Below the pieces are notes generated by a model. That model did no database searches and was not told the DNA's origin. It saw nothing but the letters and a program-made list of their open reading frames with translations. Shown here piece by piece: positions 1-7,337 of a stretch of 16,674 bases of DNA. Origin of the DNA: Phycisphaerales bacterium UBA2402 (GTDB lineage: Bacteria; Planctomycetota; Phycisphaerae; Phycisphaerales; UBA1924); the NCBI GenBank assembly GCA_002343715.1, contig DDSA01000182.1, positions 477 through 17,150 of the forward strand, in the 5' to 3' direction. The position numbers and the translations under genes are program-made. Numbering within the stretch: position 1 is the first letter of the stretch; each line of letters begins with the position of its first letter.

Positions 1-1187
1 CATCGGCCCTGGAAATCGCGGAGACGATGGGGCCGAAAGCCAAGGCGTGGAACGACCTCCTCCGTGAACTTACGGCCCTTCGCAAGCAGGACCTGCTCCG
101 CCGCGCCCGCGATGAGAGCGCCGGGGCGGGCGGGAAGCAGGACCTCCTGACCGCCGCGTGCGATGCCCTGTGGATCGGTCTGATCGTCACCGACGATGCG
201 ATGAACATCCGCTACGCCAACGGCGCCGCGGCGGTGTTCCTCTCCGCACGCCGTGAGGCCCTCTCCGGCGCGGCCCTGACATCGCACCTCAAAGACCCCG
301 CCGCGGCTTCGGCCCTGCAAGGGCTGGCCGACGGCACATCGCGCGGACGCATCGTCATCGAGAGCGGGCTGGGAGCGGGACGCGAGGAGGCCGTCTTCCG
401 AGTCAGCGCGCGGCGCCTGCGCCAGGGCGAGGGCGCCGCCTCGCTCATCCTGATCGAGGATGTCACCCAGCAGCGGATCGCCGATAAGGCGCGCAACGCC
501 TTTGTCGCGCAGGCCACCCACGAACTGCGAACACCGCTCACCAACATCCGTCTCTACGTCGAGGACCTGATCGACAAGCCAGACGCCGATCCGCCCACTC
601 GCGCCAAACACCTCGACGTCGTCAATCAGGAAGCCCGCCGCCTCGAACGCATCGTCGGCGACATGCTCAGCGTCTCCGAGATCGAGGCCGGCACGATGAA
701 ACTCGCCACCGACGACGTGCGGCTCACAACGCTCTTCCACGACCTCGAAGCCGACTTCGCCTTCCCCGCGAGGAGCAAGAACATCACGCTCAAGTTCGTG
801 CTCCCGCCCAAACTCCCCGTCATCGTCGGCGACCGCGACAAGATCGTCCTCGCCGTGAGCAACCTCATCGGCAACGCCCTCAAGTACACCCCGGAGGGCG
901 GCGGCGTCACCGTCACCGTCCACGACGATTCCGGGACCGTGCGCATCGATGTCGCGGATTCAGGCATCGGCATCGCCGAGGAGGAGTGCGAACTCGTCTT
1001 CGAGCGCTTCTACCGGTCCAAGGACGCCCGCATCGGCGGGATCACCGGCTCGGGGCTTGGTCTGGCCCTGGCGCGGCAGGTGGTCCGGCTCCACGGGGGC
1101 GACATCACCCTCACCAGCGAACTCAACAAGGGATCGACCTTCACGCTCACCCTCCCCGCCCGCGCACCCATGTCACTCGCCGCCTGA
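1..1187 (+). CDS. PAS-domain sensor histidine kinase (5' end outside window)
   Basis: This is the cytoplasmic part of a two-component sensor kinase that autophosphorylates a histidine and passes the phosphate to a response regulator. Counting from the ATG at 27, a PAS domain spans about residues 44-146, a HisKA dimerisation helix carries HELRTPL with phospho-acceptor His165, and the HATPase_c domain shows the N box (N279, NLIGNALKYTPEGG), G1 box (DVADSGIGI, D308-I316), F box (FERFYR) and G2 box (GSGLGLAL). The layout is PhoR-like. The frame stays open upstream of 27 to the window edge, reading ALEIAET before that Met, and the first 40 residues look like a charged linker or HAMP tail. The true start, perhaps with membrane segments and a sensor domain, is therefore probably upstream. 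The stop lies 15 nt before the STAS gene, so it appears to be part of the secretion operon. Its response regulator is not visible. Confidence 0.93.
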   Translation, partial: SALEIAETMGPKAKAWNDLLRELTALRKQDLLRRARDESAGAGGKQDLLTAACDALWIGLIVTDDAMNIRYANGAAAVFLSARREALSGAALTSHLKDPAAASALQGLADGTSRGRIVIESGLGAGREEAVFRVSARRLRQGEGAASLILIEDVTQQRIADKARNAFVAQATHELRTPLTNIRLYVEDLIDKPDADPPTRAKHLDVVNQEARRLERIVGDMLSVSEIEAGTMKLATDDVRLTTLFHDLEADFAFPARSKNITLKFVLPPKLPVIVGDRDKIVLAVSNLIGNALKYTPEGGGVTVTVHDDSGTVRIDVADSGIGIAEEECELVFERFYRSKDARIGGITGSGLGLALARQVVRLHGGDITLTSELNKGSTFTLTLPARAPMSLAA

Positions 1188-1202
1188 CCAGGAAGACTAC
1201 CC

Positions 1203-1538
1203 GTGCAGATCAAAGAGCAACGACACGGCGCCGTCACCATCCTCGCCCCACAGGGGCCGCTGTGCCTGACCGACGCCGAGGAGTTCGAGCAGAAGGCCAC
1301 CGACGCGATGGGCCGCACGATGGGCCGCATCGTCGTGGACCTCGCCCAGACCCCGTACGTCGACAGCCGCGGGCTGGAGGCGCTGCTCACCGTCACCGAG
1401 CAACTGGCCCAGAGCGGACGCGTTCTCAAACTCTGCGCTGCGGTGGAGACCGTCCGCGAGATCCTGGAACTGACCGACCTCTCGGCCTCCTTCGAGCACT
1501 ACGCGGACGCCAACTCGGCTGTGCGGAGCTTTCTGTGA
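1203..1538 (+). CDS. single-domain STAS protein (anti-sigma-factor antagonist-like)
   Basis: This 111-residue protein is a stand-alone STAS domain of the SpoIIAA/RsbV type. Family members are switched by phosphorylation of a serine and bind an anti-sigma kinase or another partner. The diagnostic segment is YVDSRGLEALL, with Ser55 at the usual phosphorylatable position. The N-terminal strand pattern (VTILAPQGPLCL) and the alternating strand/helix pattern fit the fold. The start is GTG at 1203, preceded by AGGAAG at 1190-1195. It sits 15 nt after the histidine kinase and its stop overlaps the GTG of gspE by 4 nt, so it is co-expressed with the secretion machine. No RsbW-like serine kinase is encoded in the window. 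Its partner could be the upstream kinase system, an unlinked anti-sigma factor or the secretion ATPase. That part is inference. Confidence 0.88.
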   Translation: MQIKEQRHGAVTILAPQGPLCLTDAEEFEQKATDAMGRTMGRIVVDLAQTPYVDSRGLEALLTVTEQLAQSGRVLKLCAAVETVREILELTDLSASFEHYADANSAVRSFL

Positions 1539-3289
1539 GCAGCGGCATGAAATCACGCCTGGGCGATCAACTCGTGAAGGACGGCGTCATCTCCGCCGAG
1601 CAGTTGTCCTCCGCCCTGGCCGAGCAGCAGCGGACCAACCGCATGCTGGGCGAACTGCTGGTCGAGCAGAACGTCATCGGCAGCGGCACGCTCGTCCGCA
1701 CGCTCGCCAAGTGCCTGGGGATCCCCGGCTGCCAGCTGCGCCACGGGTTGATCGATCCGCAGGTCTTCAAACTTGTCGGCGCCGATGAGGCCGAGCGGCT
1801 GAAAGTCGTGCCCATGTTCAAGGTGCGCGACACGCTCACCGTCGCGATGGCCGAGCCGCAGAGCCTGCCCGCCATCGACCGCCTCCGCGCCCTGACCGGT
1901 TGCCGGATCCGCCCCGTCCTGGCCCTCGAGGCCAACATCACCGAGTTCGTCAGGAAGTACGCCGGCGGTGATGTGAGCGTCAACGCCTTTCTCACCTCCC
2001 TCGCCGATGCCGACCTCGAGGTTGTCGAGCGGGAGAAGGTTGATGAGGGGCCGGTCACCGACCTCGACAAGATGGTCGCCGGGAGCCCCATTGTGGGCCT
2101 GGTCAACGTTGCCATGCTCACCGCCGTCCGCGACGGTGCGAGCGATGTTCACATCGAGCCGGACAAGAAGGGCACCCGCATCCGCTACCGCATCGACGGT
2201 TCGCTCCGCGACCTGATGAAACCCCCGCCGGGGATGCACGCCGCCATCGTCTCTCGCATCAAGGTCATCGGCAAGATGGACATCGCCGAGAAGCGATTGC
2301 CGCAGGAAGGGCGAGTTCGGATCGTCGCCGAGGGGCGCGAGATCGACCTTCGCGTCTCCAGCATGCCCACGCTGCTGGGTGAGAAGATCGTCATTCGCAT
2401 CCTCGACAAAACCAACCTCCGCGTCCGCCTGGCGGACCTGGGCTTCCGTCAGGAAACCCTCGATGCCTTCACCCGCGCTTTGAAGTGCCCCCACGGGCTT
2501 GTCCTGGTCACCGGCCCCACCGGCAGCGGCAAGACCACCACCCTCTACTCCGCCCTCGACCTGCTGCGCAGCCCCGAGGTGAACATCCTGACCGTCGAGG
2601 ATCCCGTCGAGTACCAGCTCGATCTTGTCAACCAGATCCAGGTGCAGGAGTCCATCGGCTTCAACTTCGCCCGCGCCCTGCGCAGCATCCTCCGCCAGGA
2701 CCCCGACGTGATCATGGTCGGCGAGATCCGCGATGAGGAGACCGCCCGCGTCGGCGTGCAGGCCGCCCTCACCGGCCACCTCGTGCTTGCCACGCTGCAC
2801 ACCAACGACGCCCCCGGCACCGTCGCCCGCCTCTCCGACATGGGCATCGAGTCGTACCTGCTCTCCAGCGCCCTCAACGGCGTGGTCGCCCAGCGGCTGG
2901 CCCGCACCATCTGCGGCAACTGCGCCACCAAGTACTTCCCCGCCGAGCACGTTCTCGCCGAGGCCGGGCTTGCCGACAGCGCGGGCCGCCCCTTCCGCAA
3001 GGGGGGCGGGTGCCGCCAGTGCCACGACAGCGGCTTCAAAGGGCGGCTGGGCGTCTACGAAGTCATGGAGGTCACCCCCGACATCAAGCGGCTGATCCAC
3101 CACGAGGCCCCCACCCACACGCTCCGCGCCGCGCTGCGCCAGCGCAACGTGCTCACCCTGCGCGAGGAGGGCGTCCTGCTCGCGCTCGAGGGAAAGACCA
3201 GTCTCGAAGAAGTTCTCCGCGTCACGCATGTGGATGATGACGAGGAGGCCCCCGCCGCGAAGTCCCCGGACATGAGGGTCGCCGCATGA
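1535..3289 (+). CDS. gspE: GspE/PilB-type secretion ATPase
   Basis: This hexameric cytoplasmic ATPase powers pseudopilus or pilus assembly at the inner-membrane platform. The 584-residue protein begins with a GspE N-terminal (MshEN-like) domain of about 150 residues. The catalytic half follows: Walker A GPTGSGKTTT (G327, Lys333), Asp box EDPVEY, Walker B region RQDPDVIMVGEIRDE with Glu397, and His box LATLHTNDA. The zinc-binding tetracysteine motif is C460-x2-C463 and C493-x2-C496. The reading frame is open far upstream, but that stretch lies over the kinase and STAS genes. The chosen start is GTG at 1535, which overlaps the STAS stop as GTGA and has GGAG at 1525-1528. An ATG at 1547 is the alternative and has no clear ribosome site. 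The stop overlaps gspF as ATGA. All key residues are present, so the enzyme looks active. GspE and PilB cannot be told apart with certainty from sequence alone. Confidence 0.95.
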   Translation: MSSGMKSRLGDQLVKDGVISAEQLSSALAEQQRTNRMLGELLVEQNVIGSGTLVRTLAKCLGIPGCQLRHGLIDPQVFKLVGADEAERLKVVPMFKVRDTLTVAMAEPQSLPAIDRLRALTGCRIRPVLALEANITEFVRKYAGGDVSVNAFLTSLADADLEVVEREKVDEGPVTDLDKMVAGSPIVGLVNVAMLTAVRDGASDVHIEPDKKGTRIRYRIDGSLRDLMKPPPGMHAAIVSRIKVIGKMDIAEKRLPQEGRVRIVAEGREIDLRVSSMPTLLGEKIVIRILDKTNLRVRLADLGFRQETLDAFTRALKCPHGLVLVTGPTGSGKTTTLYSALDLLRSPEVNILTVEDPVEYQLDLVNQIQVQESIGFNFARALRSILRQDPDVIMVGEIRDEETARVGVQAALTGHLVLATLHTNDAPGTVARLSDMGIESYLLSSALNGVVAQRLARTICGNCATKYFPAEHVLAEAGLADSAGRPFRKGGGCRQCHDSGFKGRLGVYEVMEVTPDIKRLIHHEAPTHTLRAALRQRNVLTLREEGVLLALEGKTSLEEVLRVTHVDDDEEAPAAKSPDMRVAA

Positions 3290-4506
3290 AACTCACGTAC
3301 CAGGGTTACAACGCCGCGGGCAAAGCCGTTCGAGGAGAGATCGATGCCGCGAGCATCGCCGATGGACAGGAGGCCCTGCGCCGCCAGAGCATCTTTCCCA
3401 CCACCATCGAGGAAGCGCGAGAGACCCCGGGAGGGGCCGCGGCTCGGAGCGTCTCGCTGCGCGAACTCGCCGGGTTCTGCCGTCAACTCTCCATCCTCGT
3501 CTCCACGCACACACCGCTGGTGCAGGCCCTCACCGTGACGGAACGTCAATCGCCCCCGGGCGCGTGGCGTTCCACCATCGCCGATGTGCGCCGCCGCGTC
3601 GAGGAAGGCGCCTCGCTCGCCGAGGCTCTCGCCGCCCATCCCTCCTGCTTCGACGCCATCTGCCGCAGCATGATCGCGGCGGGTGAGTCGGGCGGGATGC
3701 TCGACGCGATGCTCCGCGATCTGTCCGCTCTCCTTCGCCGCCAACTCACCTTGCGCAAGGGTGTGATCGGCGCGATGTCCTATCCGCTCATCCTGATCGG
3801 CGTCTCGGTGGCGGTCGTCACCACGATGCTGACGTTCGTACTGCCTCAGTTCCAGGTCCTCTTCGAGACCCTCGGCGCCTCACTCCCGCCCACCACCCAG
3901 TTCCTGATGCTCGTGGGCAACGGACTTCGCTCGTACTGGTACATCGTTGTCCCCGCGCTGCTGGTGGCGGGCGGCGGTGCGTGGCGGTCACTGCGGTCCT
4001 CCGCCGTCCGTGCCCGGCTCGACCGCATTGTGCTGGGTGTTCCCAAACTCGGCGGCATCGTCCGCGGCTTCATCACGGCGCGCATCGCGCGCCTCCTGGG
4101 AGTGCTCTTACTCTCCAAGATCACCCTCCTCGATGCGCTCCGCCTGACGCGAGAGGCCACGTCCAACTCCTGCTACGCCGACCTTCTCGCCAGCGCCGAA
4201 GAGGCCGTGACCAGGGGTCAGACACTCTCCAGCGTTCTGGCCGACGGCGACCTGATCGCTCCTTCGGTGTGCGAGGCACTCTCCAGCGGCGAGCGCTCGG
4301 GGCAGGTGGGCGAGGTGCTTGTGCAGGTCGCCGACTACCTCGACGAGGACAACGACCAGATCGTCAAGACCCTCGCCGGCATCATCGAACCGCTCGTGCT
4401 CACGGTCCTCGGTCTGGTCGTCGGCTTTGTCGCCATCAGCATGTTCCTTCCGCTCTTCGACCTCACCGCCGCGGGCGGTTCACCGGCAGGAGGGCCGCCC
4501 GCGTGA
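3286..4506 (+). CDS. gspF: GspF/PilC-type inner-membrane platform protein
   Basis: This is the polytopic platform protein that contacts the GspE ATPase and couples ATP hydrolysis to pilin extraction. It has 406 residues, the normal length for the family. It contains two T2SSF repeats, about residues 62-187 and 265-388. The repeat signatures are RQLSILVSTHTPLVQAL and MIAAGESGGML in the first, and ARLLGVLLLSKITLLDAL and ALSSGERSGQV in the second. Hydrophobic segments lie at about 167-188, 217-233 and 367-390, the standard three-helix topology. The ATG at 3286 overlaps the gspE stop (ATGA) and has GAGG 8 nt upstream. The C-terminus overlaps the GTG of the PilM-like gene. The short Gly/Pro/Ala tail after the last helix is partly dictated by the strong Shine-Dalgarno sequence (AGGAGGG, 4488-4494) of that next gene. 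Confidence 0.95.
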   Translation: MKLTYQGYNAAGKAVRGEIDAASIADGQEALRRQSIFPTTIEEARETPGGAAARSVSLRELAGFCRQLSILVSTHTPLVQALTVTERQSPPGAWRSTIADVRRRVEEGASLAEALAAHPSCFDAICRSMIAAGESGGMLDAMLRDLSALLRRQLTLRKGVIGAMSYPLILIGVSVAVVTTMLTFVLPQFQVLFETLGASLPPTTQFLMLVGNGLRSYWYIVVPALLVAGGGAWRSLRSSAVRARLDRIVLGVPKLGGIVRGFITARIARLLGVLLLSKITLLDALRLTREATSNSCYADLLASAEEAVTRGQTLSSVLADGDLIAPSVCEALSSGERSGQVGEVLVQVADYLDEDNDQIVKTLAGIIEPLVLTVLGLVVGFVAISMFLPLFDLTAAGGSPAGGPPA

Positions 4507-5519
4507 ATGGATACTCGCCGATCGGAATCGAGATCAGCGGCCGCACCGTCCGCGCCGCCCAGTTGCGACGGCGCAGCCGCGGCTGGACCATCACGGCGTG
4601 CGCCGCCTTCCCGCGGCTGGAGGAAGGCCGTCGGAAACCGGAGGAAGAAGCCGCCCGCATCGCGGGTGTTCTTGCCCGCCGCGGATTCCGCGGCACGCGG
4701 ACGGTGCTCAATGTGCCGGATGATCGCCTCATCTCAGCAGTCATTGACCTGCCCCCGCGCGCTTCGGGCGCGCCGATCGAACAGATCGCGGCGGGCGAGA
4801 TGGCCCGCATGTATAAAAAGGACCCGGCGCGGATGGAGACCTTGCTGTGGGACCTTCCCCCTTCGGCCCGCCAATCCGCGGGGCATCAGGGGATGGCCCT
4901 TGCCTGCGCCCACGATGATCTCGACCCGCTCATCGACGCCTTTGAATCACGCGGCTTCGATGTGTGGGGGGTGGTGCCGCGCATCTCGGGGATGGTCCGC
5001 GCCTGCCGTGACCATCTCGCCCCCGCGCCGCAGGCGACTTTCATCCTCGATGTCGGCTGGTCCTCGGCGACGCTCCTCTCGTTGCGAGAGCGTGCCGTCG
5101 TCAGCGAGCGCACCATCGACGGCGGCGAGTGTGTACGGCTGCGGGCCGAGGTGGTCCGGGCCGCGGGAGTCCCCCCCGAGGTCGCCGAACTCATCCTCGA
5201 CGGCGTTGCCGAAACGGACCAGGCGCACCTCGCCCGCTGCATCGACGAGCACGCCGAGCGTATCGCCGAGCAGGTGAACGTATCACTCGCCTACATCGGG
5301 CACCGCTACGGCGTCGCCAGCGCGGGCCGTCTGCTTCTGCTCGGTGAGCACGCGGGCCTGCCCGGTCTGCGCGACCGCATCGCCTCGCTGACCGGAGCCG
5401 AAACACTCCACATCACCCCCGTCGAACTCGCCGTCGCGCCCGTCCCGCTCGCCCCGGTAGAGCGCAGCGCCGCCACCGCCGCGGGGCTTGCCCTTCTTGG
5501 CGCGGAGGAGTCCGCGTGA
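4503..5519 (+). CDS. pilM: PilM-like actin-fold assembly protein
   Basis: This 338-residue protein resembles PilM, the cytoplasmic actin-like ATPase that binds the N-terminus of PilN and links the platform to the motor. The pair corresponds to GspL in classical type II secretion. The N-terminus IGIEISGRTVRAAQL aligns with the first phosphate motif of the PilM/FtsA fold, and ILDVGWSSATLLSL (Asp183, Gly185) with the second. LLLLGEHAGLPGL near the C-terminus matches the adenosine-binding segment. The protein is divergent: the usual acidic residue of phosphate motif 1 is Glu10 where Asp is common. The start is GTG at 4503 (GTGA overlap with gspF) with AGGAGGG at 4488-4494. The frame extends further upstream only over gspF. 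Identity rests on these motifs and on its position directly before a PilN-like gene. Confidence 0.82.
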   Translation: MNGYSPIGIEISGRTVRAAQLRRRSRGWTITACAAFPRLEEGRRKPEEEAARIAGVLARRGFRGTRTVLNVPDDRLISAVIDLPPRASGAPIEQIAAGEMARMYKKDPARMETLLWDLPPSARQSAGHQGMALACAHDDLDPLIDAFESRGFDVWGVVPRISGMVRACRDHLAPAPQATFILDVGWSSATLLSLRERAVVSERTIDGGECVRLRAEVVRAAGVPPEVAELILDGVAETDQAHLARCIDEHAERIAEQVNVSLAYIGHRYGVASAGRLLLLGEHAGLPGLRDRIASLTGAETLHITPVELAVAPVPLAPVERSAATAAGLALLGAEESA

Positions 5520-6112
5520 ACATCGCCAACCTCATGCCCCGACACCGACTGATCGCCACGCGCAGGCGCGCGCGCCTGAGGGCCTGGACCACCGGGCTTG
5601 CCGCGTACGTTGCGGTGCTCGCCGTCGGCTTTCTCGCCGCGGGTCGGATCGCTTCCGCCTCCGCGGGTGATGTACCGCGAATGGTCGAAGACGCTCGCGC
5701 ACAGGCCCGAACAGGCGAACTGGCCTCGAAAAAACTGCGTGCCGAGGTTTCGACTCTCTCGACTCGCCTGAGCGCCGCCAGGGCGATCTCCCAGCACCCC
5801 GACTGGAGCGTTCTACTGGGAATCATCGCCGGGCTGCGGGGCGATGATCTCGTCCTGAGCACCATCGACCTCTCCCCGGCGGCCCCGCCGCCCAAAGCCT
5901 CGCCCGGGCGTCCTGCGATGTACTCCCTGCGACTGGCGGGCGCATCAAGAAACCACGCGAGCGTGACGGCCTTCGTGCTCAGGCTGGAGTCCACGGGTCT
6001 GTTCGAGAGCGTCATGCTCACCGATACCCGGGCCTCTGAATCGGACGGGGAAGCCCGGGTCTCATTCCAACTCCGCTGCACGCTGAACGACCAGAGCAAG
6101 GGGGGCGCATGA
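5516..6112 (+). CDS. pilN: PilN-like bitopic inner-membrane protein
   Basis: This 198-residue protein has the PilN layout. A short cytoplasmic tail, MNIANLMPRHRL, recalls the conserved INLLP-type segment that docks into PilM. A basic patch (RRRAR) precedes one transmembrane helix at about 24-44. A predicted coiled-coil (about 55-93) and a small alpha/beta domain containing MYSLRLAGASRNHASVTAF follow. PilN dimerises with PilO in the periplasm and anchors PilM. The start is GTG at 5516, overlapping the previous stop as GTGA, with a very good ribosome site GGAGGAG at 5504-5510. The stop overlaps the PilO-like gene as ATGA. The sequence is low in strict motifs, so the call relies on topology, the PilM neighbour and gene order. 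Confidence 0.78.
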   Translation: MNIANLMPRHRLIATRRRARLRAWTTGLAAYVAVLAVGFLAAGRIASASAGDVPRMVEDARAQARTGELASKKLRAEVSTLSTRLSAARAISQHPDWSVLLGIIAGLRGDDLVLSTIDLSPAAPPPKASPGRPAMYSLRLAGASRNHASVTAFVLRLESTGLFESVMLTDTRASESDGEARVSFQLRCTLNDQSKGGA

Positions 6113-6666
6113 GCATCGGGCTGTGGCGCATCGACGGCCCCGCCGCACTGGCGGCCATCGGACTCACCGGGCTCGCGCTGTGGGGATCGGCCCGGCCCAT
6201 CCTGGCCTCACGCGCCGAGGCGCGGACCGCCCTCGCGCAACTGGATGAGGCGGTCGAATCCGCGCGCCGCGCCCGCGCCGACCGTGCCGACCTCGAGTCC
6301 GCACTCGCGGCCATGCAGCGAGAACTCGCCTCACGCGAGTGGAACCCGGAACCGACCTCCGAACTCAATCAGCGACTCGCGAAGCTCACCGCGCTCGCTT
6401 CGGAGTGCGGGCTCTCCATCGACCAACTGACCCCGGGCGTGGCCACGCCCGCCGCCCGCTACACCGCCGTGCCGCTGCGCCTCACGGCCCTGGGGGACTT
6501 CCGGTCCGCCGCGGCCTTTCTCGCACGCCTCCGCCGCGACTTCCCCGATACGGGCGTAGTAGGCCTGCGTGCATCCGCAACCCCTCAACAGAGCAATGCC
6601 CGCGCCGAATGTGCCGTTGATCTGGTCTGGTTCGCCGCGCCAGCCGCCGTGACACCGAAAAAGTGA
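6109..6666 (+). CDS. pilO: PilO/GspM-like inner-membrane protein
   Basis: This 185-residue bitopic protein has one N-terminal membrane helix (about 11-28). A heptad-rich helix (about 33-78, many Ala, Arg, Glu) follows, then a compact C-terminal ferredoxin-like domain. The segment YTAVPLRLTALGDFRSAAAFLARL (about 117-140) is the recurrent PilO/GspM pattern of a strand followed by an amphipathic helix. PilO pairs with PilN to form the periplasmic alignment complex between the platform and the secretin. The ATG at 6109 overlaps the pilN stop (ATGA) and has a purine-rich AAGGGGGG just upstream. Its stop overlaps the following GTG. Gene order PilM-PilN-PilO and topology carry most of the weight of this call. 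Confidence 0.78.
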   Translation: MSIGLWRIDGPAALAAIGLTGLALWGSARPILASRAEARTALAQLDEAVESARRARADRADLESALAAMQRELASREWNPEPTSELNQRLAKLTALASECGLSIDQLTPGVATPAARYTAVPLRLTALGDFRSAAAFLARLRRDFPDTGVVGLRASATPQQSNARAECAVDLVWFAAPAAVTPKK

Positions 6667-7232
6667 CCGTGCGGTTGGCATCACCCCGGCCTGAATTGCA
6701 AACTGACGGCATGGCGTGGACCAACCAGCGAAAGGTGTTCGGCGGTATCCTTGCGGTCGCGGGCGCGGCTCTCATCGCCGACCGAGCGCTGACCGGTGAT
6801 TCAACCATCGGCCCCGATACGGCCGCGGCCGCAGCGGACACCACGCCCCTCAAGGCCGCAGCGTCCGCACCGTCTGCTCCCGCCGCCGCCCAGGGACCGA
6901 CGCTCGTCGACCGCCTCGAATCCCTGCGCGAACAGGCCTCCGACTCGGATCCCTTCGCATCGCCCTTTGTCACCGAGGTCGTGATCGCCTCCGCGGCCCC
7001 GGAAACTCCGGTCACACCCGCCTTTGATACCACCGCCTGGTCCGCGAAGCACAAACTGACCGCCGTTCTCAAGGGAAGAAACGGCGCGGTGGCCATGATC
7101 GGGGGGCAGGTCTACCGCATCGGCGATCAACTCGACGGCCTCACGCTGACCGCCATCGAAAACCAGACCGCCCGGTTCGAGGGGCCGGGGACCGCGGCGG
7201 AACTCTCTGTGCGTTCCGCCGAAGCCCGATAG
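6663..7232 (+). CDS. PilP/GspC-like membrane-anchored periplasmic protein
   Basis: This protein (189 residues from GTG 6663) has a short N-terminal helix (about 25-43, VFGGILAVAGAALIADRAL). An Ala/Pro/Thr-rich linker (about 50-80) and a DPF-containing segment follow. At about 130-176 is a small beta domain with KLTAVLKGRNGAVAMIGGQV then YRIGDQLDG, which resembles the homology region of PilP and GspC. In those families this domain contacts the N-terminal domain of the secretin. No lipobox is visible, so it is anchored like GspC rather than lipidated like classical PilP. The GTG at 6663 continues the run of 4-nt overlaps but lacks a clear Shine-Dalgarno sequence. An ATG at 6711 would give 173 residues and place the helix closer to the N-terminus, as in GspC. 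The family assignment is moderately sure. Confidence 0.68.
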   Translation: MTVRLASPRPELQTDGMAWTNQRKVFGGILAVAGAALIADRALTGDSTIGPDTAAAAADTTPLKAAASAPSAPAAAQGPTLVDRLESLREQASDSDPFASPFVTEVVIASAAPETPVTPAFDTTAWSAKHKLTAVLKGRNGAVAMIGGQVYRIGDQLDGLTLTAIENQTARFEGPGTAAELSVRSAEAR

Positions 7233-7267
7233 GCCGATCCGTGACAACACACCGTGAAGTGACAGGT

Positions 7268-7294
7268 GGATCACGTCGATACTCGGCGTGATTC
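7268..7294 (+). promoter_or_regulatory. 12-bp hairpin upstream of the pseudopilin gene
   Basis: Bases 7268-7279 pair with 7283-7294 around the 3-nt loop TAC, giving a 12-bp stem with two G-T wobbles. It starts 36 nt after the stop of the PilP/GspC-like gene and ends 43 nt before the pseudopilin ATG. Only three T residues follow, so it is a poor intrinsic terminator. A role in RNA processing, transcript stability or attenuation that raises the pseudopilin level relative to upstream genes is inferred. The structure itself is directly visible. Confidence 0.55.
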
Positions 7295-7337
7295 TTTGTC
7301 ACACAAGCACCAGACCAGCCACACGGAGTGCCGCGCC

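Noticed and set aside
986..1534. Upstream extension of the gspE frame
   Set aside because: It covers the end of the kinase gene and the entire STAS gene. The translation there is Arg/Pro/His-rich with no domain, and the GTG at 1535 has a good ribosome site and an overlap start.
1553..3229. Open frame of 558 codons on the - strand
   Set aside because: It is antisense to gspE, a low-complexity Gly/Ala/Asp/Val-rich translation produced by GC-rich codon structure.
3981..4502. Upstream extension of the PilM-like frame
   Set aside because: It lies entirely over gspF. The actin-fold N-terminus begins right after GTG 4503.
7241..7320. Sigma-70-type promoter before gspG using GTGACA as a -35
   Set aside because: No acceptable -10 element is found 16-18 nt downstream of any of the GTGACA/TTGTCA copies.
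7266..7337. Earlier GTG start for the pseudopilin
   Set aside because: It would add 24 residues without leader character before the normal short basic prepilin leader, and the region holds an RNA hairpin.
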